This document shows, in pieces, positions 24,698 through 32,455 of a DNA stretch of 64,000 nt. Position numbers and translations under genes: made by a program. How positions within the stretch are numbered: position 1 is the first letter of the stretch; the number at the start of each line of letters is the position of its first letter. The DNA lies in the NCBI GenBank assembly GCA_017403185.1, contig JAFQON010000019.1:1-64000 (forward strand), written 5' to 3'. The notes under the pieces are model-generated. The model did not search any database. It was not told where the DNA came from and saw only the letters and a program-made list of their open reading frames with translations. The DNA is from Clostridia bacterium (GTDB lineage Bacteria; Bacillota; Clostridia; Oscillospirales; Acutalibacteraceae).

Positions 24698-25002
24698 TCT
24701 CCGAGCCACGCATATTTTTTCATGTCGACGCTGCCGTCGGGCAGGAATTCAATTCCTTCCTCACTCAGCAGCAAACGCTGCATATTTTCGCCGCCGAAGG
24801 CGAATGCGGGTGAAACGCAGCCGTCTTTTGTCACCACTCTGTGGCAGGGGATTGCAACCGGCTCAGGGTTAACATGAAGTGCATACCCCACAACTCTTGC
24901 CCATCGGGGGTTGCCTGCCATAGCGGCAACGGTGCCGTAGCTTGCAACCTTCCCCTTGGGTATTCTTTTTACAACTGCATAGATTTTTTCAAATGTATTC
25001 AT
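24694..25002 (-). CDS. MGMT-family DNA-binding domain protein
   Basis: 102 residues, only the C-terminal domain of O6-alkylguanine-DNA alkyltransferases: FEKIYAVVKRIPKGKVASYG, AGNPRWARVVGYALHVNP and IPCHRVVTKDG. The Cys at residue 53 is the alkyl acceptor. Short alkyltransferase-like (ATL) proteins usually replace it with Trp or Ala; here it is kept, so direct alkyl transfer is possible without the N-terminal domain. Either repair or lesion recognition is possible. Confidence 0.9.
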   Translation of the reverse strand: MNTFEKIYAVVKRIPKGKVASYGTVAAMAGNPRWARVVGYALHVNPEPVAIPCHRVVTKDGCVSPAFAFGGENMQRLLLSEEGIEFLPDGSVDMKKYAWLGD

Positions 25003-25035
25003 AATATCACCTACCCTGACAAATACAGACCCACG

Positions 25036-25153
25036 GTAGGGGCGGATATCATCCGCCCGCCGTAAGCTGAGATTCTTCGCATACGCTCAGAATGACAAAG
25101 TTTTAATAATTTACAGTCACAATTCGTAGGGGAGGCGTTTCGCCTCCCGCACA
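25036..25153. repeat. Two R3 palindromes flanking a half R1 element
   Basis: 25036-25060 is GTAGGGG plus GGCGGAT/ATCCGCC. 25068-25096 is one R1 end (GATTCTTCGCATACGCTCAG and AATGAC). 25126-25153 is CGTAGG plus GGAGGCG/CGCCTCC. The 25003-25269 gap holds nothing else recognisable apart from AT-rich DNA before the HAD gene. Confidence 0.7.
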
Positions 25154-25269
25154 TAATCAGTGTCGCAAACCCTTAATGCACGAAGTGCAAATCATGCAAA
25201 CACGGTTTTCAATTCATGCCGCAAGGCAATTATATATAATATAATATCAAACTTTAAAGAGGATTTCAA

Positions 25270-25905
25270 ATGGTAAAGTATACACATATTATCTGGGATT
25301 GGAACGGCACATTGCTCAACGATATATCAGCATCACTCGCAAGCGTCAACGATATGCTTGCAATGCGGGGCAAGCCGCCGATTGATGTTGATTTTTACAG
25401 GGAGTGCATCGGCGTGCCTATCAGAAAGTTTTATGAGAAAACATTTGATATGGAAAAAGAGGATTATTCCGTGCTCATAGAGCAGTATAACGAGGGTTAT
25501 CTGCGCCATCTCAGCTCCTGCAGGCTGACTGATGGCGTGGTTGAGGTTGTTGATTATTTCAACAAAAACGGAGTGAAACAGGCGATAATTTCGTCGTCAA
25601 ACAACGCTCAGCTTATACAAAATGTTACAAAATACGGAATATTTGACCGATTTGATGCAGTGCTCGGCGCAGAGGATTTTTTGGCGGGTTCGAAGATTGA
25701 ACGGGCTGAAAATTACCTCAGACACAGCGGCGGAGAGAGCAGGGTTCTTGTTGTCGGTGATATTGAGCACGATGCCGAAATGGCGCATAAGCTCGGTGCG
25801 GATTGCGTGCTTCTGACGAGCGGTCATGAAAACCGTGAACGCCTTTATGCCGCAGATGCAAAAGTTATTTGCGATGTGAGGGAACTGATCACCTTGGCGG
25901 AGTGA
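25270..25905 (+). CDS. HAD-family phosphatase (phosphoglycolate phosphatase-like)
   Basis: 211 residues. HAD motif I is IWDWNGTLLND (nucleophile Asp at about residue 10, with Asn at the +2 position, a known variant in this subfamily). Motif II is AIISSSN, motif III has the Lys in LAGSKIERAEN, and motif IV is VLVVGDIEHDAEMA. A small helical cap lies between about 15 and 85. It should dephosphorylate a small phosphorylated metabolite; substrate unknown. AAAGAGG precedes the ATG. Confidence 0.88.
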   Translation: MVKYTHIIWDWNGTLLNDISASLASVNDMLAMRGKPPIDVDFYRECIGVPIRKFYEKTFDMEKEDYSVLIEQYNEGYLRHLSSCRLTDGVVEVVDYFNKNGVKQAIISSSNNAQLIQNVTKYGIFDRFDAVLGAEDFLAGSKIERAENYLRHSGGESRVLVVGDIEHDAEMAHKLGADCVLLTSGHENRERLYAADAKVICDVRELITLAE

Positions 25906-25932
25906 GCAAAGTGACGCCGTCAACTTGCACAA

Positions 25933-26075
25933 ACCAACCCCGCTGCTTGTCATCCCGAAAAATCAAAACCACTGCTTGTCATCCTGAACGAAGTGAAGGA
26001 TCTCAGGTAAATTGAGACGCAGAAACCGTGTTGCATAGGGCAGAGATTCTTCGCATACGCTCAGAATGACAAAAT
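25933..26075 (+). repeat. 143-bp direct repeat, left of the GIY-YIG gene
   Basis: It starts ACCAACCCCGCTGCTTGTCA and contains a complete R1 element at 25978-26070. It matches 26415-26558 in the same orientation, with few differences. The shared part extends beyond R1 itself (GTCATCCCGAAAAATCAAAA is in both). Confidence 0.85.
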
Positions 26076-26106
26076 TGGTTAGGATCAAAACAAAAGAGAG
26101 GTGCGC

Positions 26107-26394
26107 ATGAAAAATAATTATTATGTCTACATAATGACCAACAAAAACAACCAGGTAATGTATGTTGGGGTAACCAACGATATATACAGACGAGTTGAAG
26201 AACATAAAGCCAAAAAGATAGACGGATTCACCAAAAAATACAATGTGACAAAATTGGTTTATTGCGAATCAACAGCGTATGTGGAAAATGCAATAGAATG
26301 GGAGAAAAAAATCAAAGGATGGACACGAGCAAAGAAAAACGCATTGGTCGAGAGTTTGAATCCTGAGTGGAAAGATTTGTCTGAAGAGTGGTGA
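26107..26394 (+). CDS. Single-domain GIY-YIG nuclease
   Basis: 95 residues from the ATG at 26107. The GIY-YIG core is NNYYVYIMTNKNNQVMYVGV (GIY to YVYI, YIG to YVG), then NDIYRRVEEHK with the catalytic Arg. The metal-binding Glu follows in NAIEWEKKIKGWTRAKK, and the end is LNPEWKDLSEEW. This is the UrvC-like, UPF0213-type small nuclease family. It cuts DNA with one metal ion; the biological role of the stand-alone proteins is poorly known. There is no DNA-binding module. The gene is enclosed by two nearly identical 143-bp direct repeats, like cargo of a mobile unit. AGAGAGGTG precedes the ATG. Confidence 0.92.
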   Translation: MKNNYYVYIMTNKNNQVMYVGVTNDIYRRVEEHKAKKIDGFTKKYNVTKLVYCESTAYVENAIEWEKKIKGWTRAKKNALVESLNPEWKDLSEEW

Positions 26395-26414
26395 AATATG
26401 CTTTTGATTCAAAC

Positions 26415-26558
26415 ACCAACCCCGCTGTTTGTCATCCCGAAAAATCAAAACCAACTGCTTGTCATCCTGAACGAAGTGAAGGATCTCAGGTAAATTGAAA
26501 CGCAGAAACTGTGCTGCAGACAGCAGAGATTCTTCGCATACGCTCAGAATGACAAAAT
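26415..26558 (+). repeat. 144-bp direct repeat, right of the GIY-YIG gene
   Basis: It starts 20 bases after the nuclease stop with ACCAACCCCGCTGTTTGTCA and contains an R1 element at 26461-26553. It matches the left copy at 25933-26075. Confidence 0.85.
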
Positions 26559-26589
26559 GGATAACAAGTCAACTCTGCCGTCATATTGC

Positions 26590-26639
26590 ACAAAGCGGTT
26601 AAAAAATGTTTATTAAAACTGCACAAAAAACCGCTTTGT
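26590..26639. repeat. Inverted repeat near the giant gene's promoter
   Basis: ACAAAGCGGTT (26590-26600) and AACCGCTTTGT (26629-26639) are perfect 11-bp inverted repeats 28 bases apart. The right arm overlaps the candidate -35 box at 26636, so it could be an operator. It could also end upstream transcription. Confidence 0.5.
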
Positions 26640-26664
26640 TAATAGTTTGTTCATAAATTATTTA
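26636..26664 (+). promoter_or_regulatory. Candidate promoter of the giant secreted protein
   Basis: TTGTTA and TATTTA are separated by 17 bases, a moderate match. It would give a 5' leader of about 145 bases that contains the hairpins at 26730-26789. Confidence 0.4.
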
Positions 26665-26729
26665 CGAAAAATTAATTTTGTCACACGGAGAATGCAACAT
26701 CTTCCTTATAAATTAATTAATGTAAGTTA

Positions 26730-26789
26730 GGGGCATTGGTCTATGCCCCATTCAGAGACCTTATTTGCAGAGGTCTCGGCACGAAAGTG
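26730..26789 (+). promoter_or_regulatory. Structured 5' leader of the giant gene
   Basis: Three consecutive hairpins: GGGGCAT/ATGCCCC (26730-26749), GAGACCT/AGGTCTC (26755-26777) and CAC-GAAA-GTG (26780-26789, a GNRA tetraloop). They end 13 bases before GGAGGTG. No known riboswitch class was recognised. Confidence 0.5.
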
Positions 26790-26815
26790 TTGTAATTTTT
26801 ATGGAGGTGCAAAAT

Positions 26816-29800
26816 ATGAAAAAGGCAAAACGACTTTTGGCAGTTCTTCTTGCTTCGTTGATGCTTTTCACCGCCGCAAGTGTACCCTCTTATGCGTACA
26901 TTTCAGGTGACAACTGGCATGTAGCGAACGATACAGGTGACCAGAAGTACTACTTCGACTACGCCCAGGGCGCATCGTGGGTTCTCGATTTCCTCGATGA
27001 TATGCTTCTTGATTTGGGTGTATGTATCAACTGTGACGAGCTTAACGAACTCGTTGACATCGGCATTAACATCTTCACATCAAACGTCTTTTTGAACACT
27101 GATGCGAGATTGGAAGAAGCCGGCTGTGTAGATGAAACCGGTCAGGGTGCACTTGACCTCCGCTCCGTTGACAACCTCATCAAATCGCTCTACGGTCTTC
27201 TTGATAACCTCAACGACCGAATTGTAGACCTTATAGATAATGCGCTTGTTAAGAGCTTTTTCGACGTTCTCGGTGATCTTCTTGACACTGAAAAGGGTCT
27301 TCAGATGACTGGTCTTGACCCTAAAAAGCTCAGAGGCAACGGTGTTACTTCTGACAGGGAAGTTCTTGAGATGCTTGTTCTTTGGATTACTAATCAGAAG
27401 GGCTTGCTTCGTGCAATCCTTGGCAACGATTTCAACTGGGGTTCACTTCTCCCCGACCTTATAGGTGGTCTTATCAACGATTTGCTTGATCCCGTACAGG
27501 TTGAATTTGACGGTAACAATAAGCTCAACACCAACAAGCTTATCAAAGACCTTCTCTACAATTTGCTTATCGACTCAACGGCTGCTTCCGCTCCCGCAAA
27601 CGATGCGAATACTCCCGAAGATGAGTCATCTATTGACAGTTGGGTTCAGCATCTTATCGATATGCTCGTTATCACCGGTACAGGCGACGGTTCACAGGAA
27701 GACGACAACCTCACACACCCCGTATACGGTGACGGCGCAAACTCAATACTCGGCGCAGACGCAAAACCCCTCATGTCCGCAGTAGGTCAGTTTGAAGGCG
27801 GCGCATCAATCACGGGCATCAGCGTTTACCAGTTTGTTAACAATATTATCAACGGTCTCTTCGGCGGCACTCTTAAGGACCTCCTTGCAGACCTTCTCTA
27901 TGATCTTCTTGAGATTGAAATTACACCCGAGCATCCCTACGGTGACCCCGCAGTTCTTCAGGATCAGACCTTCACAATGATCGTAGGTATCGTTGAAGGC
28001 CTCTTCGTTGATAACGGTGCTCCCGCTCCCAGCTATACAGATGAAGAGAACTCCAAGCCCACCCTCAAGGTTGATGCTCTTCTTGACTGGCTCCTTGTAG
28101 GTGACCCCGCAAACGGTGTTGACTCAGCTCTCGATACCTTCCTTCTTATCGACTATTACGGCTTCCACATTCAGGATAACTTCATGTCACTCCTTAATGA
28201 CGTTGCCCGTCTTCTTATCAACCTTCTTCCCTCACTCGGTCTCTTCGCAGATTCAGCTCACCTTGCATACACTCCCGATGAGCTCACAGTTTCATACTAT
28301 ATTGATGAAAACTTCAATCTCGTTGATTCAAACAGTGAGTCAAAGGTTACTCAGACTTATGTAACATACGAAACAAACGAAATTGTTTATCCCACAGAGT
28401 TTATTACTGACGCTAACAATGCTCTCGTTCCCGTTGCATATTGCTACCTTGATGACAAATCAGCTGTTAACACAACAGACGCAACGGCTGCTGATTACAT
28501 GAACCCCTCGCTTATCAGACCCAACTATGTAATCACAACCAAGATGGTATTTGCAAACATCATCAAGCTTGCAATCAACGACTTCATCGACGGCTGCTAC
28601 TTCCCCGAGTGGACTACCGATATTCCTTCGGTTCTTGCTTACGGCTTCGCAGCTATGGCAGCTCCCGTTGTTCCCGAAAACAACTACTATGCACGCCTTG
28701 ATGCTTATTATCAGTATCTCCAGGGCGGAGTTGCTCCCCTTGACGGCACAGATACAATCCAGACTGCAAACGGTGATGAGCTTGATATTCTCCGTTATTC
28801 AATCTATAAGGTTATCACAGTCAAGGATATCAACGGCAATGTTGCAGGCACAGCCAATGTTGAAATCCCCAAGGCTGCTCTTGACATCATCGCTTCATTC
28901 GGCGCAAAGAGACTCAACGGTGTGTTCCACTTCGACACTGATGTTGAAAAGTTCACAACAGACACAACCTTTGAGCGCTTCCTCGGCGAATTCCTTCTCT
29001 GGGCCGTAACTCAGTACATGCCCGCATTCGTAGGTGAAGCAACCAAGAAATCTGACGGAAAAACTCAGTTCATTGGTAACAATGATAACACAGACAAGGC
29101 TCCTATCTTTGCTTCCACATTGGAAACCTATGTAAATACTATTTACAATAATTATGAAGACTATATAGCAAGAAAGCCCAAGGTAGAGGCAAACTGGGAT
29201 GCTGTTTATGATCTTGTTGACGGCACACTCTTCAAGCTTCTTCCCACATCATGGCTGCCCCATATCAACGGTTCAGCTCAGTTCATTAATCAGTGGCTTC
29301 TTGAAAACCTCATCAACTTCAACCTTCAGGGTATTCTCAACCTCTTCCAGGTAAATGAAGATCCCAGTGCTGAACTTAATAACTCACTTGTTAAGGTTAT
29401 CATCAATGTTCTTGACCGTGTTCTCGCTCTTGTATTCAACGACAACGGCGTTATGATCACAAGCGGTAAGACAACAAACAGAACAGGCGTTGTTATGAAC
29501 AACGATGTAACAACACTTTCAACACTTGCAGGTCTTCTTGACTGCTCGAGCAAAGACGCATCTGTTCCTATGCTTGTCTATAACCTTCTCAACCTTCTCA
29601 ATGTTTATAAGGCCCCTCTTCTCGGAACAATTCTTCCCCTCATCCTCGGCGGTGAGTACATTAAGCCCTATTCAAACGCTTACGGAACAAAGGATAATGT
29701 TACAACATTCTTCCCCAACGGCGCAGCAGACCTCAAGAAATACAAGATTGCTGACCTTGAAAACTATATGTCAGATCTTTATGACCACACCAACGCATAT

Positions 29801-32290
29801 TGCATCAAGGAACTTGATTCTCTTGATGATGCAGAGGCTGCACTTGCTCAGGGTGAAGATAAGCCCATGGCTATCAAGAATGCTGACGGCGTTCGCACCG
29901 ATATCCTTCTCAGCACAGGTAACACCTTCGGCACATACGCATCTCGTGACGAAGCAAACCAGGTTCTTGAGCTTCTTAAGAATTCCTATATCCACGAAGA
30001 GCTTGTAAATGAAGCAACAGGCACCTATAAGTATCATATCTATACAAATGAGAGCTATCTCACATCGGCGAACGGAACTCCCGCTTCCGATGATGCAGGT
30101 GATTATACTAAGTATTCAGACTTCAGCTTCTCACAGCTCACCTACAGAACAATAGCCGATCCTTTGGTAAGCTATGATGATGACTACAGATTCTTCCAAT
30201 ATGAAGACTTCGGCAAGTCAGGCTTCCTTTACAACAACCACAAGGATGCTGTTGACGGCGGTCATGAATTCGTTGACAGCTACTACAGCTTTGTTGAAAA
30301 TGACCTTGTAAATGCCTATGGTGAATGGTACATGTACTTCATCGAGTCACAGCTTAAGTCACAGTCACTTCTTGACACCAACGGCGACGGTGTAGGTAAT
30401 GCGGACGACGGCGAACCTTCAATCCCCACAGCAATGTATCCCTACGCAACAACAGCTGCAACTCAGTTAAAATACTATGATGTTGATGCCTACACACTCA
30501 GTGATTACGACTATGACACAAGAACAAAGGATGGCTTTATTGATTCTGATTCAGGCACAGTAATTACAGACCATACAATGGCTTCGTTCAATGCTGAGAA
30601 CTTCGAGCAGCTTGCTCTTGCTCTTGAGTACGCAGCTGAAACAGATGCAGATGGCAAGCCCATCCATAATGTTGTTCTTTCAGATGAAGATGCAGAAAGT
30701 GTTGTAAGACTTGCTATCGGTTCACTTAATTTCGATATCACAAGAAACGGTGACGGTGAATTCAACGGTCCCATGCAGTGGGAACACCTTGTTGCTGACT
30801 CAACCAACATGGGCAAGCTCAACACATGGTGCGCAAACAACGGCTTTACCTTCACAACAACAACTGCTGAAGACGGCTCAACCGTTTATCAGCTTGCACG
30901 CCCTGCATTTGCACTCATTGGTGATACAACCTTCTCTTACTCAAACATTTCAACTATTCCCGAACTCGACTTTGAGCTGATCATGGAATATATTGATCAT
31001 GCAATCGACAGCACTCAGACCTACGGCGAAGAGCTTGTAATTGCAATCCATCAGGGTTACTTTGAATACATCAAGGCACTTTACGCTAACCGTAATCAGC
31101 TCCTTGATGAAATCGACGAACTTTCATGGCGTGTTGAAAATGCTGAAAACGGCAGAAAGTCAACCGGCGATCCTACAGTTCTTAAGTGGGTTCTTGACCT
31201 TGTTGCTGATGATTATAAGAATCCTCAGACAAGAAAGCGCAACATCACTTATATCCAGGATGAAAACGGCAACAATGTTGAATCAAAGCAGTTCACAACA
31301 TCCTCCTACACCAAATTCAGAAACGCATATGACTTTGCAAATGATCTCTATGATGCAGTATCGGATGCAAACATCCTCGCTTCCGGTATCACTCAGTCAA
31401 TGATCACTGCTGCATATCAGGGCCTTCTTGAGGCTTGGATGGCACTCGTTGAGTTCACGGGCTTCGCAGACTGGACACAGATTCATTACTACATCACAAT
31501 AGCTGAAGAAATCCTTAACGATCCCTATGTTCAGAGCAATGACCCCGATTTCGGTGTAGCATCAGGTCTTACAGAGCTTGAAGCAGCTCTCAAAGACGCA
31601 TATGTTTATGCTGATAACCATGATAATCCTGAGACAGCATACGACCTCAATAAGAACAGCGAGAGCAAATACGATTCAGAAAACAACGATGATATCTATG
31701 CAGCAGCAGCTCTTCTTAATCAGGCTATCCAGAGCCTTGTTTACAACAAGATTCCTTCGATCCTTCCCGATCCCGACGGAACTAATGTAAAGATTCAGGA
31801 TACAAAGTATGAGAACCAGATTCAGTATGCTCACATCTACGGTCTTACAGAAGGCGTAGGCTTCGGCGACGGTTCGCTTGAAATTGATGATGTTCTTGAT
31901 ATGCTCGGTCTTAAGGTTACCGGTATTACAATCGACGGTGATACAGGTACAGTTACAAGATCTAACTCATCTTTTGGTTCAGGTACTAACGCAAGAATCG
32001 ACGGCCGTTATCAGAACTATCTGAGATTCAGATACTTCGCAGTTATTTACGGTGATATCAATGGTGATACCCGTATCGACAACACCGACGCATCAGCTCT
32101 CAGAATTTACATCTCCAAGAACGAAAACAAGGTAGCCGACATGGGCGAAGCCAGATTTGAGGCAGCCGATGTAACTCATGACGGCGGCGTTGACGTAGCG
32201 GATGTTCAGGCTATCGTTAACCACTATTCACTTGTTAAGGACGGCGAAATCAAACAGGATGAACACAGCCCCGTAGCAACAGTTGAGTAA
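26816..32290 (+). CDS. Giant secreted protein with C-terminal type I dockerin
   Basis: 1,824 residues from the ATG at 26816 (GGAGGTG upstream). Signal peptide MKKAKRLLAVLLASLMLFTA...SYA. The long body is rich in Leu/Asn/Asp with helical stretches such as LIKSLYGLLDNLNDRIVDLI and repeated LLIDLLxxLLG-like segments. No glycosidase, Ig or adhesin domain was recognised. The last about 75 residues hold two dockerin calcium loops: YGDINGDTRIDNTDASALRI and ADVTHDGGVDVADVQAIVNH. A dockerin docks onto a cohesin of a scaffoldin, so the protein probably joins a cellulosome-like or cell-surface assembly. Codon use is strongly biased to CTT/CTC, AAC, TTC and AAG, more than in the neighbours, which suggests high expression. 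Function of the body unknown. Confidence 0.85.
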   Translation: MKKAKRLLAVLLASLMLFTAASVPSYAYISGDNWHVANDTGDQKYYFDYAQGASWVLDFLDDMLLDLGVCINCDELNELVDIGINIFTSNVFLNTDARLEEAGCVDETGQGALDLRSVDNLIKSLYGLLDNLNDRIVDLIDNALVKSFFDVLGDLLDTEKGLQMTGLDPKKLRGNGVTSDREVLEMLVLWITNQKGLLRAILGNDFNWGSLLPDLIGGLINDLLDPVQVEFDGNNKLNTNKLIKDLLYNLLIDSTAASAPANDANTPEDESSIDSWVQHLIDMLVITGTGDGSQEDDNLTHPVYGDGANSILGADAKPLMSAVGQFEGGASITGISVYQFVNNIINGLFGGTLKDLLADLLYDLLEIEITPEHPYGDPAVLQDQTFTMIVGIVEGLFVDNGAPAPSYTDEENSKPTLKVDALLDWLLVGDPANGVDSALDTFLLIDYYGFHIQDNFMSLLNDVARLLINLLPSLGLFADSAHLAYTPDELTVSYYIDENFNLVDSNSESKVTQTYVTYETNEIVYPTEFITDANNALVPVAYCYLDDKSAVNTTDATAADYMNPSLIRPNYVITTKMVFANIIKLAINDFIDGCYFPEWTTDIPSVLAYGFAAMAAPVVPENNYYARLDAYYQYLQGGVAPLDGTDTIQTANGDELDILRYSIYKVITVKDINGNVAGTANVEIPKAALDIIASFGAKRLNGVFHFDTDVEKFTTDTTFERFLGEFLLWAVTQYMPAFVGEATKKSDGKTQFIGNNDNTDKAPIFASTLETYVNTIYNNYEDYIARKPKVEANWDAVYDLVDGTLFKLLPTSWLPHINGSAQFINQWLLENLINFNLQGILNLFQVNEDPSAELNNSLVKVIINVLDRVLALVFNDNGVMITSGKTTNRTGVVMNNDVTTLSTLAGLLDCSSKDASVPMLVYNLLNLLNVYKAPLLGTILPLILGGEYIKPYSNAYGTKDNVTTFFPNGAADLKKYKIADLENYMSDLYDHTNAYCIKELDSLDDAEAALAQGEDKPMAIKNADGVRTDILLSTGNTFGTYASRDEANQVLELLKNSYIHEELVNEATGTYKYHIYTNESYLTSANGTPASDDAGDYTKYSDFSFSQLTYRTIADPLVSYDDDYRFFQYEDFGKSGFLYNNHKDAVDGGHEFVDSYYSFVENDLVNAYGEWYMYFIESQLKSQSLLDTNGDGVGNADDGEPSIPTAMYPYATTAATQLKYYDVDAYTLSDYDYDTRTKDGFIDSDSGTVITDHTMASFNAENFEQLALALEYAAETDADGKPIHNVVLSDEDAESVVRLAIGSLNFDITRNGDGEFNGPMQWEHLVADSTNMGKLNTWCANNGFTFTTTTAEDGSTVYQLARPAFALIGDTTFSYSNISTIPELDFELIMEYIDHAIDSTQTYGEELVIAIHQGYFEYIKALYANRNQLLDEIDELSWRVENAENGRKSTGDPTVLKWVLDLVADDYKNPQTRKRNITYIQDENGNNVESKQFTTSSYTKFRNAYDFANDLYDAVSDANILASGITQSMITAAYQGLLEAWMALVEFTGFADWTQIHYYITIAEEILNDPYVQSNDPDFGVASGLTELEAALKDAYVYADNHDNPETAYDLNKNSESKYDSENNDDIYAAAALLNQAIQSLVYNKIPSILPDPDGTNVKIQDTKYENQIQYAHIYGLTEGVGFGDGSLEIDDVLDMLGLKVTGITIDGDTGTVTRSNSSFGSGTNARIDGRYQNYLRFRYFAVIYGDINGDTRIDNTDASALRIYISKNENKVADMGEARFEAADVTHDGGVDVADVQAIVNHYSLVKDGEIKQDEHSPVATVE

Positions 32291-32314
32291 TTCAATCGCA
32301 AACGCTTAAAAATC

Positions 32315-32346
32315 GCCCCCGGCCATCACGGTCGGGGGCTTAATCT
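32315..32346 (+). terminator. Terminator after the giant gene
   Basis: GCCCCCGGCC pairs with GGTCGGGGGC (one G-U), followed by TTAATCTTTTATTT. Confidence 0.85.
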
Positions 32347-32371
32347 TTTATTTAACATTGTTTTAAAATTT

Positions 32372-32396
32372 GTTATTCTGAGCAAAGCGAAGAATC
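32372..32396. repeat. Half R1 element
   Basis: GTTATTCTGAGCAAAGCGAA and then GAATC match one end of R1 (compare 9829). The other end is absent. Confidence 0.6.
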
Positions 32397-32429
32397 GCAC
32401 CACACGGCAGTAAAATATTATAAATTTAA

Positions 32430-32450
32430 GGGGCTGTTTTCCACAGCCCC
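32430..32450. terminator. Terminator of the GH89 gene
   Basis: GGGGCTG pairs with CAGCCCC. It lies just past the GH89 stop on the minus strand (TTAAATTTAT follows). The plus side has TATTTTTAA, so it may work both ways. Confidence 0.75.
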
Positions 32451-32455
32451 TATTT

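Noticed and set aside
26690-26815. Known riboswitch (c-di-GMP or similar) in the giant gene leader
   Set aside because: I could not match the conserved core of any class; only simple hairpins are seen.
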